64,000 nucleotides of DNA from Theobroma cacao (Eukaryota; Streptophyta; Magnoliopsida; Malvales; Malvaceae), in assembly GCF_000208745.1 (NCBI RefSeq), contig NC_030850.1, positions 2,279,722 to 2,343,721 of the forward strand. Direction: 5' to 3'. How positions within the stretch are numbered: the stretch's first letter is position 1; every line of letters starts with the position of its first letter. Positions 1 to 13,461 of the stretch are shown here, piece after piece. A program made the translations under genes and the position numbers. The notes beneath the pieces are model-generated. The model was not told the origin of the DNA, ran no database searches, and saw only the letters and a program-made list of their open reading frames with translations.

Positions 1-1135
1 CAAACTTTACACGTACTTCCATGTGATTAGCCCTTCCTTGAACTCGTAATCATGGGTTTTGAACACCAATATCTTCCCCAAGGAAAACTCAAACCCATCC
101 AGAGATCATTATTATTATTCTTTTTACAAAACATTGATTATTGTTATCATTATCAAATTCTCTACCACCTGCTAGCTCCCCATCCCACTTTCAGCGTTCA
201 AAATGCTTTTCATAAATCGATATTAATTAAATACAGTACTGCAGGCGCTACGTACTAGGAAGAGCCATTTCCAACCATTAAGAGAATTTTAATTACCATA
301 AACACCTAGAGGACTAGATGATTGAGAAAAAGGGATCCAGTTAGCTAATTAAAGTTAGTGGGGGCAATGGGCACATGTGCCTTATAGGTCTATATAACTT
401 GTTTTCCTTACTTAAATCCTCATGTTCTGTTTAGATTTTCGAATTACATTCATTTTGATCGAAAAATTAAAAATTTAACTAATCGAAAGATAATATATGT
501 AATGAAAAGAATATTCGTCATGAAATTAATTCCAGAAACGAAACAAAGTGCAGACAACGTTTTGCACGCAAACCAGATAGAAAATATTTATATAAGAGAA
601 AAACATGTGTTTGATCATGGATTCCTTGCTACTTTTATATGAGGGGAAATGACAAAGGTAATAATGGGGTCTTGTCAAATGAGATTATTAATAAGTAAAG
701 AACAGCGTGATAACCAGAAGGGTAGATTAGGAAATGAAGAAAAAGGATCATTGCACTTCCCTCCAAGAGCCGCTTACATTCCTAATCCAAAACCCACTTG
801 CTTTTTGAGATAGAATAGAGAGTTAGAGACTAACAGAAAGCTTCAGTCCCATTGATTGTATAGGCTATATTAAAGCGTTCCCACCCTCTATCCTGTATTC
901 TTTTGCACCCAAAAAGAAAAAAGAAAAGAAAAAAACACCAAAGCAAACCAAAGCCATTCAACTGAACTCACAAAGGCAAGTCATGTTTCCACCTCCATCC
1001 CCTCTCTCTCTCTCACGCACATAAGTTAATACACAACAAAACCTACTTTAGCTTTTCCACTAACTCAAAAAAGGACTCACCCTTGTTTGCTTTTCTTGTT
1101 TTTGGATTGTTGTAGATCTATACAAAGAAGAAAAG
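1..1135. other. Dof upstream region and probable 5' leader
   Basis: I see no gene here. The stretch is AT-rich and becomes CT/CA-rich from about 960, with a short CT run near 1003-1014, as is common in plant 5' leaders. A TATATTAAAG-like motif near 866 could be a TATA box, but nothing fixes the transcription start. The short open frame at 52-258 has no family resemblance. Confidence 0.5.
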
Positions 1136-2122
1136 ATGATTCAAGAACTCCTAGGAGGTGCAGGGTTAATTGGTGGAGAGAGGAAAATCTCCATCGGTGG
1201 AAGCATTTTGGAGGGAACCCCAACTGCTACTCCATCACCATCTCCTTCTTCTTCCACAACTTCATCGTCAACAACCACAACTACTAATTCTACAGCTCCA
1301 CCAAATTCAGAGAACCAGAATTTGAGGTGTCCAAGGTGTGATTCCCCGAACACGAAGTTCTGTTACTACAACAACTACAATCTCACTCAGCCTCGTCACT
1401 TTTGCAAGACTTGCCGTCGGTATTGGACAAAAGGAGGTGCTCTTAGGAATGTTCCTATTGGAGGTGGATGCCGGAAGAACAAAAACACTACTGTTTCAGC
1501 ATCTGTGGGAAAATCAAGTGCTGCTAAGATGAAAACTGTAGCATCTGAAATTGGAAGATCTGGCCTTGGAAATGGGTTTGATCATGAGATTCAGTCTAGC
1601 CCAATTCTTTGGGCTTCACCCCAGAGTTCTCATTTTCTAGCCTTGTTGAGAACTACCCAAAACCCTAACCCTAGCACTTTGTCTAATTCTGTTAGTATCA
1701 AGGAAGAGGTGAGCTTGCTTGGATCACACATGATGAACGAGCCAGCTGCAGTTTCAACTGGTGCACTCAATGCTCGAACCCTAGGTTTGGATCCTCTTAG
1801 CCAGGTTCCTTCTCTTGGACTTTGCAGCCCCTTCTGGAAAAACAATCAACACCAAGCTCAACAGCACCAACAGAATAATGGGTTCCTAGTAGGTGAAGTT
1901 CAAAACACAGGGATTCAAGAACTGTATCAAAGACTCAAATCATCAGCAAGTTATTACTCTGATAGCTCAGCGGTAGTTCTAAGCAATGTGGCTTCTTCTT
2001 CTTCATCTTCTTCATCCATTTTGGAGTCAGCTCCTGTAGCCGGAGGAGAATTGGGTTACTGGAATCCGGTATTTTCATCATCATGGTCTGATCTTCCAAC
2101 AACCAATGGTGCATATCCTTAA
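1136..2122 (+). CDS. Dof-type zinc finger transcription factor
   Basis: This is a single-exon gene of 328 residues. The Dof domain lies at about residues 63-117. Its four zinc ligands are Cys65, Cys68, Cys90 and Cys93 (CX2CX21CX2C), it contains the family motif [20 protein letters not shown], and it ends in a basic GGGCRKNKN tail. Dof proteins are plant-specific nuclear regulators that bind AAAG cores. A Ser/Thr/Pro-rich linker (about 31-58) precedes the domain. The rest is a low-complexity region typical of activation tails, with a Gln/His-rich stretch near 240 and a Ser run near 290. The ATG follows a purine-rich AAAAG context, and the next in-frame Met comes only after the Dof domain, so the start is secure. 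The gene is convergent with the SKS gene to the right. I cannot place it in a Dof subgroup. Confidence 0.95.
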   Translation: MIQELLGGAGLIGGERKISIGGSILEGTPTATPSPSPSSSTTSSSTTTTTNSTAPPNSENQNLRCPRCDSPNTKFCYYNNYNLTQPRHFCKTCRRYWTKGGALRNVPIGGGCRKNKNTTVSASVGKSSAAKMKTVASEIGRSGLGNGFDHEIQSSPILWASPQSSHFLALLRTTQNPNPSTLSNSVSIKEEVSLLGSHMMNEPAAVSTGALNARTLGLDPLSQVPSLGLCSPFWKNNQHQAQQHQQNNGFLVGEVQNTGIQELYQRLKSSASYYSDSSAVVLSNVASSSSSSSSILESAPVAGGELGYWNPVFSSSWSDLPTTNGAYP

Positions 2123-4196
2123 AGAACCTTTTTTTTTTTTTTTAACTTCTCTTTCATTTTATCTCACCTTTTTATATGCTAATGTTGTTGCTTCTTCTGT
2201 TAGCTGTCTGCCTTCTGGTATATTAATATGGCTGTAGGTTAGCATCAGGTTGTTTCTTTTTTTTCAATTCTTTTCTCTTTTTCTTCTTCTTTTCTCGTTT
2301 TTAGTGTGCTTTAAGGTGTGTTTAATTAACTTATGAAAGTGTACCAAGGATGAAGAAGGAAGTAAAAAGATGGAAAATGTTAGGTGTTTGTCAATGCTCC
2401 ATGTTGAAAATTGTAACCTTTGACATAGAATACCGTCGTTAATTTGTCCCCTAAGATTCCTTCTACAGATTGGCTGGAGCTTAATTTCTTAGCCAGGTGT
2501 GTAAAAGGGTTCAAGTTCAACTTAAAGAGTTAAGACAATGAAAGTACAGTGAAGTTGCTTTCCTTTAGTTTCTGAGACTAAAAAAAGAATACCACAACCA
2601 TACAAATTGAAAGAGAATAAACAGACACATGGCTACAACTTTTTTATCTTGGTTAACTCAAAAACTTTAGGGTTTCTTTTTCTGATTTTCATATAAAACT
2701 GAGAGACTGGTGGAGGTGTGTCATGAACTGGCGGGTTGCATATGAAATTGAAGATTCTCTAATTGTTTTGTTATGAGAAAGTGATGAAAGACGTTTTCAA
2801 AGCAGCCTTTGGGAAGAGTTTCCGTAAACAGCAATTTGATTCTGGCAGTGGAAAGGAGGATTCCGCCTGCAGCCTTATGTTAAAGAGTTGGTGTCTGCCC
2901 TTGCCTGCTTCTCTGGAGACTAGCCTTCAGTTTTATTCCCTTTACTCCCTTTTTTTTTTCTTTTTAAATAATTTCAAAGCCTTACTTTTTCACTTTTCTT
3001 AACATTTCATTCAATTTTTTGGAGAGATACGGTATAGATACTTTCCGCATGCAAGGGGACATGGGCTTGAGCTTTCTTGCTTTTCCCTCTGAAACTTGAT
3101 TTCTTATGACCTTTAGGTGTCAAAAATCTTCAAATTAATGTTTGTGATCTAAGCTCCCTAGGGACTCCTCATCTAGTGTCATCCCTCTGCCGAGTATAAT
3201 AAACACATTGTTCCCATTGCTAGAATCCTATATTCAGGATAAGGTCTTCCCTTCCTCTCTAGCTGGGTTGAAAACTACATTTGTAGGATTATACAGATGG
3301 ACGCCAAATTAGAATTTCTTTTTGTTTCTCATTTGTCATTTAGCAGATTGGTTACTGTTAGTTTTTTTTTTTCAAATGAAATATTGAAATAGACAAACTG
3401 CTCTAACTCTCAAGCTAGGATGCAAATATATATTTACTCATCTTGTCGAGGACTTTATGCTTGAATTAAAATTTCTTACTGTCAAGATAAACGCATTAAT
3501 GGATTAAACCAAGCACTTAATGGTTGACTGTTAGCTACTTTGTTCTTTAACATTTTATCTCAAAATCATACAAAAAGAGACAGAGAGAGAGCCTCAGTTT
3601 CGTATGCAGTAATCTCTCAAGCAACCCTCACCAAACAACATGGCTTCAGCTAATGATTATGGCAAAGATGAGTACCAATTTTAGGTCCGATTTGTGCAAA
3701 TTACGCTACACTCTGATGATTGCTGTTGGTCATTTTCATCATCATTCAAACCATACTTCTTTTAACTAGCAGTTCTCTAGCTTTGTCATTCACGGATGGA
3801 AACACTATGCGCTCTGAGTTTGCGGCAGAATCAATTGAAAATTGAGTGCTGTACTTTTTCAAACTTGGGTGCATATTCACGCAGCATATTTATCAGTTGA
3901 ATGAGCTGGCTATTGACTGGATGAAACTTGCTTTTCAAGCATCACATGGGCCATGATATATTGAGGAACAGCATGCCACAAAGATTGAAGAGGAAAATGT
4001 TTATTCTGATTACGATAGAAAGTAATCAAGCTAGCACAACAAATCTATAATTTTTGCTTGCCCTCTTTTGAAGCCTAACTTCCCCCCCATTTTTTTTTCT
4101 TCCTAACAGTCACACCCTCGTAACTGATATCGAAGGGGAAAATTTAGAGAATTAGCTGATGAAGAAAAATAAATTACACCAATGAGAATATTGTTT
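2123..4196. other. Spacer between convergent Dof and SKS genes
   Basis: About 2 kb contain the 3' ends of the Dof gene and the first SKS gene. T-rich tracts after 2128 and around 2250-2300 fit the Dof 3' UTR. The open frame at 2763-3002 (79 codons) ends in a low-complexity Phe/Leu run and matches no family I know. I see no RNA gene or transposon. Confidence 0.5.
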
Positions 4197-6709
4197 CTAT
4201 AAGTGGGCGGCCTTGCCACAACGTAGTGCATTCGGAGGAATGTCTGTCTCAGTAAACAGGCTTTTTTCGTTGTTCCAAACTCTGAGATAACATTGCTGGC
4301 CTAGGTACCTCTTGGACCAGTCTTGCGACCTCAGGTTCCACATACCTTTGTTGTCCAATGACACTAGGATTGCGGTCCAGGAAGTTGGATATACCTACCA
4401 AGAGTTTTGCCAATTAAGTTAATATGTTCTATTTTTCATGAATTCAAGATTAAAGAGTCCACGTTTCAAAGCCCTTATTTTGTATGAATTGCTCTCAATT
4501 ACCTGAACAGTGTGTCTAGAAATTGCATCCACCAGGTTGTAGCGTTTCCTTGAGTCAGGTTTCCACTGGCCAGAACCATATCTGAAATTTCAAAAAAAAA
4601 GAACATGTTGAATGATTAATGCTCCATAAAGATAATTAAACTACTAAATTGCAGAGCAAAAATACTTTAAGAATTACATTCCAATATTGTGAAAGATTTC
4701 TTCTTTAGCAAAAGTCGGTAATGAATTTTTTTTCTGATTATTTGGTCGCAAGGTCTGAGTAATGATCTCCAAGTATGGTGACCCTCATGAGAGTTGGGAG
4801 AGCAAACTCAATAAAAATACAGAATGTACAGAAGCATACCCGACAACATAGAAGCTAGAGCCATCAAGATGCCATGACTGGATGGCGGCTTCAGTGTTCT
4901 GGAAGACAATTTCAACAAAGTCATGAAGGGTGATTCCAAATACAGAGACGCCGAGGACTGCAGGGCCTGAAGTAGGGACATCCTTGATCGAATTTAATTT
5001 GAAGACACCAGGGATGTTAAACCATTCTGCAAGCTTCAACGGAGTGGTTGGATCCACATAGGACATCCCGTTAACGGCATACCGCAACTTGCCATTTATC
5101 TTGGTTTTTGCATTAGCCAAAACAAGTGTCCTCACAACCTTTATTGTCCCATAGTGGAATGAACCTTGAGGATTAGGCCTAGCTGCATTTGCTGTCAAGT
5201 TCGATCTAAAAACACAAATATGGAAGAACGTTAGGGTGCGTGATTAGCAATTATTTGTATATGTAAAGAGCAAACAGATATTCCTGGAAGATCGCTGGTC
5301 GACTACCTGATGGTCCTGGCTTGCTTAATGGACCAGTGAACGTGGAAAGTTGGGCCTATAGGCAATGGCAAAGAGGCTGGAGTGTGGGAACCCCCATAGC
5401 GAAGAATACCGGTAGTTGTGAGAATAGGCTTTGTGAAACGGGTGGAAGCTACGATGTAGTAGTCTTTAACTGACGCTTGTAATTGAACCAAAACCGCTAC
5501 AGATTGACCGGCATGAATATCAATGGACTCGTATACCTCCTGCAGACTATGACTTCCTTCAACTTCAGTAAGAGTCATTGCATGACCCTGGATCCTGAAG
5601 TTGATTGATGTTGATATACCCACATTTGAAATCCTAAACTTGTATGTTTTCCCTGTAATTAATCAAAAGTCCAAGAAAAATTTAGCATAGATTTATACTG
5701 AATCCACTGTTTAGCCTAAGAAAGCAAAAGGCTAGCTAAAGGACTTGATGAGCATAATTACCTCTCTGACCAGTGAAAGTAGAAGATCTACGGACACCAT
5801 TAATAAGGAGGCCATCTGGAAGAGGAAGACCCAAGCCTGAATCCAGCCTTTCCTTCAAGGCCTGTAAAAATGTGTTTTAGTTAGAACATTATCTCACATG
5901 CATAACAATTGGAGCCATAGAGCTCTTATTATTGAAAGATAGCATACCTTGTCGCCAGCGTTGTACCAATCACCAACAAGCACAGTAAATTCTCCATCAG
6001 GTGCAGGGTATGGGATTGAGATGACAGACCTTTGCATAACATTGAGAGCCCCAAAACCACCAATGGCTTTGTGCAGTAAAGTTGAAGGATAGTACATGAA
6101 GGTTCCAATTTGATCCTTCAACTGGAATTTGTATGTCCAGTTTGAGTGGGGAGGGATTGGGCAATTGGTCCCAAGCACACCATCTTGCCATGAGGTCCTC
6201 CTCTGTTTAATTCCATGCCTAATTTCCACAACAAAATCTGGGTTATAAACCTTGATCACGTATATGAGAATTAAAAGCATATGCATACGTCAGTAAAGAA
6301 GCTTCCAATCGAGTAGTAATAGAGTAAGGTGAGCACTAACCATGTAATGAGGAAGGGTTCATCTAATTGATTGATGACATTTATAATTATGTTGTCATTA
6401 GTCACAGCTTCAATTGGAGGTCCAGGAAATTGATTATTAATAAGAATGACCTGCAAATGTTGAGGAAAAGTTCTGCTTAATTAGAATTCCTGTACAAGCA
6501 AACCTGTGTCTGATGAACATTGTTCTTTTTAAAACAAACATTGATGCTTGGAGATAGTAACAAACCTTTTGGTAAACACCAAGAGGAGCCCGTGTTCCAT
6601 ATGTGACAACCCAAGTATAGTAACTATATGGATCTTCTGCATTGGCGCAGAAGACACTAAAGCAAGCGAACATTCCAAGTAAAAATTGAAGGAAAACGGC
6701 CTCTTTCAT
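4197..6709 (-). CDS. SKU5-similar (SKS) multicopper-oxidase-like secreted protein, copy 1
   Basis: Eight exons in minus-strand order: 6709-6566, 6450-6341, 6218-5948, 5861-5762, 5652-5307, 5205-4840, 4581-4503 and 4394-4197. All junctions are in phase and give 537 residues, the normal SKS length. The protein begins with a signal peptide ending in CANA (about residue 24). It then has three cupredoxin-like domains with landmarks TWHGIKQRR (about 84), QDGVLGTNCPIPP and SWHLDG (about 434-439). The copper sites of true ascorbate oxidases and laccases are mostly gone: the second His pair is replaced by FMYYPS, the third motif has HLDG instead of HLHG, and the C-terminal HCHxxxH is absent. This is typical of the SKS family, whose members act in the cell wall or apoplast during growth, often in pollen, probably without oxidase activity. 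No C-terminal GPI-anchor tail is visible. It is a tandem paralogue of the gene at 9933-13461. Confidence 0.92.
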
Positions 6710-9700
6710 GTTTTATCTGAAGTGTTTGCCCCCCCAATATAGTCTTCGTGCCCTGAAGATATACAAAGAAAGGACAAACATGATGAGCTTCACAGATATA
6801 TTTCTCGTATTCCTGACTTGATTTTGTATATTTGAACGTAAAATTGAACTATATTCAAAGAAGAGAGACCTACCAAGAATTCCAAGACTTCCCCCAGAAG
6901 TCGAAGTGGACGAGGATGAGACTTTGTTAGAGTCGTGTACAAACATGGAACACAGCCTTAGTTATTATATATTGGGAACGAAGATGATGCAAACGCCAGC
7001 AAGGACACGACAATCAATGCATGCAAAGCTCTTTTGCGGCGCACTTCATGCTCAACTCCAAGAAGCTTTCCCAACTCATTTCAGTCGAAAGTAATGCCAA
7101 GTTGATAATTTGACTAGAATTTCCTGAAAATAGCAGAACCGTCCAATGAGAGATTTTTTTTAAAACAAAATTATAAATTAATTTTTCTACTTCCTTTTTT
7201 GTTTTTCTGTTTTAATCATTTTGGATTTGGAAGCGTCGGCTGTGGCCGGAGGGGAAGGAAGATCTAGAGAAGCGGGAACGGCGCAGCCGAGTTCGGATCA
7301 TAAGTCATTGCCAAGAAGTTAATCGATTCGACCTCCGGAATTAAATTAATCCAAAGGAAACGCGGAGAGAGAAATGGGTTTGAATGAAAAGACTCTGTTC
7401 CAAGTAAAATGGGAAAAGGTCGTCGTTGCTCAGGGCTTACATGCAAACGAAGCAATAACCCAAGACAAAGAGAGGGTAGCATGGATCAGGTTCTTTCGAA
7501 TCTCCAAGGTTTCTACTTTTGATATAAATGCTATAATGCACTTAACAATTTTCTCAAATTTTGGACCTTTTTTTTTTAGCTTCTTTAAGATTTTCACTGA
7601 TTTTCTTGTTACGGCTTCGGTGTTTGACGGTTATAGTAGTTATGAGAAAGGAGGGACTGGTTTGGTGTATTAGATTAACTAATTTTTTTTACTCTTATTT
7701 GAACTTTTTGCCATAATTTTATATCATATATTAAGTAAATTTATGGTCACTCTTATAGTTAAATTATTTATTTCTGTTGGTAAGCCGTCAAGTTCAATTC
7801 AAAATTTTTCCTTTTTCTTTTTTGTGAATTCGATTAGTCTCTTTATGAAATATTAGATTACTTAATCTCAGCATACAAACTTACCCTGACTACTCATGAA
7901 GTAAAATATCTAACGACATTATAATTTAATTATTAAATATTAAATTATAATGCTTTTGATATTAATGAGATGTCTCCATATGAATTTTTCTTTTATATAG
8001 CATATCATAATTCACAAATTAATTAAGATGACATATTCATGTTTTTTTTTTTATTCCCGCATATACCAAATATAATTAAAGGTCTTAAATTGAACACGAT
8101 GCAATTTCTTTATTACCAAGAAATTAAAGATAATGATGACCTTAGCTTGTTATATTCATTAATTGTATCTAAACAAATTTAATTAAAGTCAATCTCAGCA
8201 GCAACACATGCAGCTGTGTGACTAATCAATTTTTCCATCAGGATCCACATGCTGCCTTCTCAAATACTTCACTCATCCCTTATGGCTGCAACCAGTAAAT
8301 GGAAGGGTCTTAAACTCAATAAACCTTTTTATTATAATATTGATGGACATTAGTTTGTTTTACATTTGATTGATGAGCTGGGGCTTGGCAGGATAACATT
8401 AGATGTTGACTACAGGTAGGATGCTTACATTTTTCTCTTTTCATCTCTTCACTTACGATAGATCGAGGTTTTGCAATCGATCACTAAAACCCATACAGAT
8501 CAAATTGAAGAAAATAACTTTGGTCCAGAGATAATTCAGTAAGAATTTATGGTGGCTATTGTAAGATCAAGCACATAAGATGACTATTCATTACTTAAAA
8601 ATTTAGAGCTGCATTTGGACTACAGTCAAAAAAATTAACGATTAATTCAGATTTATATTTAAAAGGTTGCAAGCATATAGATGGTACCATCTGGTACAAG
8701 CTAGCTAAGGTAGATCTCTTTTTTGTTTTTAATAGAAAAAAAAAAGGATTGAATATAGCAAAGTCAACTAGTATGTGTTTTGAAGACAAGTCACCCCCTT
8801 CGGTTCAGAGAATTAGAATTCAGACATGAAAATGAATCCCAAGGACAGATCTGGCAAAGGGGAGTGCGAGGTGAAATCACACCTGGTACAGGGCAATAAA
8901 ATCGTGAGTGAAGTTAGCCCTGCTGAATTCCAACACACGTGAAGATTAAATTCTCAGCATGTGCCCCATGAGTCCATGACGAATCTCACACATTCTTTTT
9001 AGTGTACACTAGGGACAGCACATAGACAATTTTGGACTTTAGAAACAAATTGTAAATCTACCTATTTGTGAGATGTGAGGGTGTTAATTAATCTTTGAAC
9101 ATCTCCAAAAATGGCTTTTTTCCTTTTTGTCAAATTATTATTTTTTTTCCCTTGGAATGAACAAATTGAATGATCTTTGCTAACTGAAATTGTTTAGAAG
9201 CATGCAAAATCAAATAAGTATTGCTCATCAATCTCCATATTTAAGCAGTTTAAGCCATCCATGAAGATTATAGTCGATGTTGATACAGAGTTTAGAGCTA
9301 TAACATCGAGAGATAGGCAGGGCCGATGAAATTCCCAAAACTAGTAAACCCAGCCCACTTCTCTAGATACTAACTAATAGCCCATGGTTAGCATGTTGGT
9401 GCGAGCCAGAAGCCACCTGACCGGCCTGCAAAAACCGAAAGCCCAATGAAATAAACCCATTAAATACAAATAAATCCCGCCAAAATCAGCGTATGGCTAA
9501 GCCTGCAGCACCACCAAGACTTTGTTTTACCAGTTCTTAATTAGATATTTATGGAATCATATCTCCTTGTATTTACAATTCAAGAATTACCCAATGTTTT
9601 CAGTTTAACCATCAAGAATGTGCGCGTATGGTAGATTTGCTTGGGAGTCAATACATCCAAATGATCCTTCTTAACTTAGATACAGCAGCACCAAATGCTT

Positions 9701-9932
9701 GATACAATTTGATTTAAAATTAATCAAACCTCATAACTTTTTTCAGAATATAATTCAAGCCCTCGGAGCTAATACAGTAAGACAATGGAATAGATAAATT
9801 TATCTAACGATTCTAAGATATACAAATGAAAAGGCCAAATATTTCAATCCACGCTCTTTTCTCTCATCTATTTTTGCCGTAGTCAAACTCTCATGACTGC
9901 AAGCAGATTCGATATGGATGGTTAATCAAAAA
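6710..9932. other. Spacer between the two SKS genes
   Basis: This is about 3.2 kb and mostly AT-rich from 7680 onward. An open frame at 7374-7673 (99 codons, ATG in a GAGAAATGG context) sits in a locally GC-richer patch (7220-7500). It could be a first exon ending at a GT near 7510, or a remnant, but I recognise no domain. T-rich and A-rich tracts are common. I see no tRNA, no long ORF and no clear transposon ends. Confidence 0.4.
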
Positions 9933-12900
9933 CTAAGGGTGACGTCCAACAGCTTTGCCGCAGAGTAGGACATTGGAGGGAATGTCATATTCGTTAGCAA
10001 AACTGCGAACAGGAGTCCAGACCCTCAGGTAAAATTGTTGCCCAAGATACTGCCTTTCCCACATTGCAGACCTCATGTTCCACATGCCCTGGTTGTCCAA
10101 GGAGACCAATATGGCGGTCCAAGAATTTGGATATACCTGCCAAAATGTAAATAAAAGAATTAGTAGCAGGAAAAGATCATATACAGAAATGGCCTGAAAG
10201 AATGAACTGAGATGACTCAAAGGGGCACTGGAAAAACTGTTATAATGCTAATGAGAGTAGAAGGGGGAAGAATTTAATTGTCTTTCAAGAAATCCAAAGT
10301 GAAAACATGAAGACATGGCTCCTAAGTCCTACCAAATATGACAACAGATCAAAGAGCTAACAGTGGCAGTGATAATTAATGTAGAGGCATAACCTCCCAA
10401 AATAAAAAGAACATTGTTTGTTTTTGGTCCTTGATGTGGGGGTTACCTGAGTAGTGTGTCTTGTAAGAGCATCGATTAGGTTGTAGGTTCTTCTCTTTTT
10501 TGGTGCCCACTGTCCAGAGCCAAAACTGTATAATTGCAATTGGAAAGATAAGAACCTATCCAGCCACAGGAAAAAAAGTAGAAAAAAAAAAAGAGCAGGA
10601 CATTGTGTCTCACCCAACAACCCAAAAATCATAACCATCAAGATGCCAAGATTGCATGGTGTTTTCGTTGTTCTGAAAGACAACTTCAATAAAATCATGG
10701 AGAGAAGTTGGCACAACGGAGGTAGCTACAGTTGCAGCACCACCTGAAGGGAGGTCCTGAATGGAACTCATGCTAAAAACTCCAGGGATGTTGAAATAAT
10801 CAGCAAGTTTCAGAGGGGTATCAGGATTAACAAAGGAGACACCATTCACTGTGTAACGCAGCTTTCCATTTATTAAAGATCCCGAGTTGGCCAAGACAAT
10901 TGTCTTAGTTGTTGTTATCTTCCCATAATGGAATGAACCCTGAGGATTAGGCCTGGCTGCATTTGATGTCAAATTCCACCTTCAAGAAAATGAAGGAAAA
11001 AGAATCAAATAAGATCATTTTTACTCTAAATTGGATTCAAGAAAGTAGTGCATCAAATCACACAAGTCATATGATCTTCCATCAACTAGTACCTATATGT
11101 TCTTGCCTGCTGCATTGACCAATGATATTGGTATGCAGGAGCAGCTGGCAAGGGTCCAGAAACCGGGGTCTGTGAGTTTGTGTAGTGCAACACTGCAGTT
11201 GCAGTCAGAACAGTCTTAGTAAATCTTGTGGATGCAACAATGTAGTAGTCCTTTGGCGGCTGATTCAAGGTTACCAAGACAGTTACAGATTGGCCCACAT
11301 GTACATCAAGAGAGTCATATAAGTTCTGTATCACGTGAGATCCTTCAACCTCAACTAGCTTCATTGTATGGCCCTGAATCCTGAAGTTCAGTGAGGTGGA
11401 TAATCCAACATTTGAGATCCTGAACATGTAAGTTTTGCCTGAAACCACCACAAACAAAACTTGTTTGGTAAAGGCATGAAACTTTATTGGAAAGAAAAAT
11501 TATGAGAAAAGTTCACAACAGAATTGTCTTGAATAAATGACTAAAAATGCTATGAATTAAGCGATGAAACTTGATTGGTAAAAAGATGATAGGGGTCAAA
11601 GTTTAGGATGACCTTGCTCTCCACTAAAGGTAGTTTGAGTCTGGCCATTTATCAGGACTCCATCAGGAAAGGGCAGAGATTTTCCTGAGTCTAAAGTTTG
11701 CTGCAATGTCTGCAAAAGGGGAAAAAACATATAATGAGTGAAGAACACACAGCAAGAAAGTATTTGGAGCATGGCAAGAAGCCCTTCTATGAAATGCAGC
11801 TTTAAAACTTTATTTTTTTTAGCATTCTTGTACACATAGATACTCGTTGCTCTTTACAAATGGCACAATACGACAAGTTCAAGCAGCAGGAACTAAGTTG
11901 AGACAGCCACTCAACCCTCTAGTTAGTTTCCGAGTTTTTGTCTAATCTCCAACATAATCTCAACTCTAAAATGCAGCACAACGATTTTCATAGCAATGTG
12001 GGTAAGGGGGAATAATAACAAGAATCAAGCTCTAAATGGCTAATGTAATGCTTTTTGAAGGGAGACTAGATAGAAATTCCAAATAAGAATTGGCTTAAAA
12101 CATAAAAGCTAAATCATGTGGAGCTGGTCACGTTGACAAATCCCCAGTGAAATTCTTATATCGTGAAAGATTGCCTTGGCATTGCAAGTATGATAATTTG
12201 GCAGTTAGTAACGTGCAAGCCTTTTATAAAAGTTATCTAGCTTATTGTTTCTAATTTAGGAACAATGCCAAAAGAAGGGAAAACAGGGGAAGAAGAAAAT
12301 GGTTTGCAAGTAAAAAGAAAATCTTAACCTTCTGGAGGTAAACGAAAACTGTGCAAACTAACCTTATGGCTGGTCTTGTACCAGTCACCAATAAGTAGAG
12401 TGAAATCTCCATCAGGGTTTGCATAAGGGATTGGAATCACACTTCTATGGTATATATTGAGTGCCCCAAATCCTCCAGCAGCTCTGTGCATTAGAGTTGA
12501 TGGGAAATATGTGTAAGACCCAATCTGATCCTTGGCCTGGAACTTATATGTATAGTTTGAGTTTGGAGGAATAGGGCAATTGGTTCCCAAAACACCATCC
12601 TGCCATGAGTTCTTCCTTTGCTTGACGCCATTCCTGTTGTGATTAAAACAAGTCCTTATTATCACAATGTCAAGATTCTAAAGAGCAGAATCAAGTGAAC
12701 ACAGGAAAATAATGGCAAATTTAGTGTTTAAAATTTCCAAAAGAATCAGTCAATTTTAATACCCATAAAAGATAGCTCCAGAAAAGGCAAGATTACAAAA
12801 ACTTTTGAAGGTTAAACTTCTTACTAATTGAAATACAAGAAAAAAGAAGACCTCCATTAAATGGAACTATGCAACCACTCGCCCTAATTTAGGCATAGTT

Positions 12901-13461
12901 TCTTCTACTATTTTTCATTGATATGTTCAAGAAAATTGAAATGAAGTGAATTTACAGGAAGAAGACAAGTCTGGGTTTTTCCATTATTTCCAAGATTCAT
13001 TGATAGTAAATTAGTTGAGGGTGTGAAAAACAGCAAGGGGAACCAAGATTTCAAGATTTCAATGCAAAGACAGAGAGAGAGAGAGAGAGAGAAGGAGAGA
13101 GAGAGTGAAACCAACCATGTCAACAAGAAAGGCTGGTCAAGCTTGTTAATGAGATTCAAGATGATGTTGTTATTAGTCACCACTTCAAGTTTTGGTCCAG
13201 GAAACTGATCATTGATAAGGATAACCTTCCAAAACAAAAATGAAAACTTTTTAGAACCTCAGAACATCCGCATCAAGCACATTACTCCAACACTCAAAAA
13301 ACAGCTTAATTACCAACCTGCTGGGGAACTCCAAGAAGAGACCGAGTGCCATAAGTGACAGTCCATGTGTAATACAAGTAAGGGTCCTCAGCATTCACCA
13401 GGGACATACTCAAAACAGCCAAAACTCCAAAAAGCAAACGGAGCATGACTGCTTTTCCCAT
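9933..13461 (-). CDS. SKU5-similar (SKS) multicopper-oxidase-like secreted protein, copy 2
   Basis: Eight exons in minus-strand order: 13461-13318, 13225-13116, 12633-12363, 11709-11613, 11438-11093, 10979-10614, 10525-10447 and 10136-9933. Six of the eight exon lengths are the same as in copy 1, so the two are tandem duplicates. The product is 538 residues. The start is the Met of MGKAVMLRLL, giving a signal peptide ending in LVNA before EDPYLYYTW; an upstream in-frame Met at 13500 would spoil the signal peptide. Motifs include QDGVLGTNCPIPP, SWHLDG and GQWAPKKRRTYNL. The first copper-motif His, kept in copy 1 as TWHG, is Asn here (TWNG), so even fewer metal ligands remain. Introns are longer than in copy 1, the third being 653 bp, and intron 1-2 flanks carry a GA microsatellite. 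Role: apoplastic SKS protein with no expected oxidase chemistry. Confidence 0.92.
13067..13110. repeat. GA microsatellite beside SKS copy 2 exon 2
   Basis: An interrupted GA run of about 40 bp lies in the intron just downstream of exon 2, on the minus strand a CT tract within 10 bp of the splice donor. It is a simple repeat and likely to vary in length. Confidence 0.85.

Noticed and set aside
2763..3002. 79-codon open frame downstream of the Dof gene
   Set aside because: It has no start context, ends in a low-complexity Phe run and resembles no family; probably chance.
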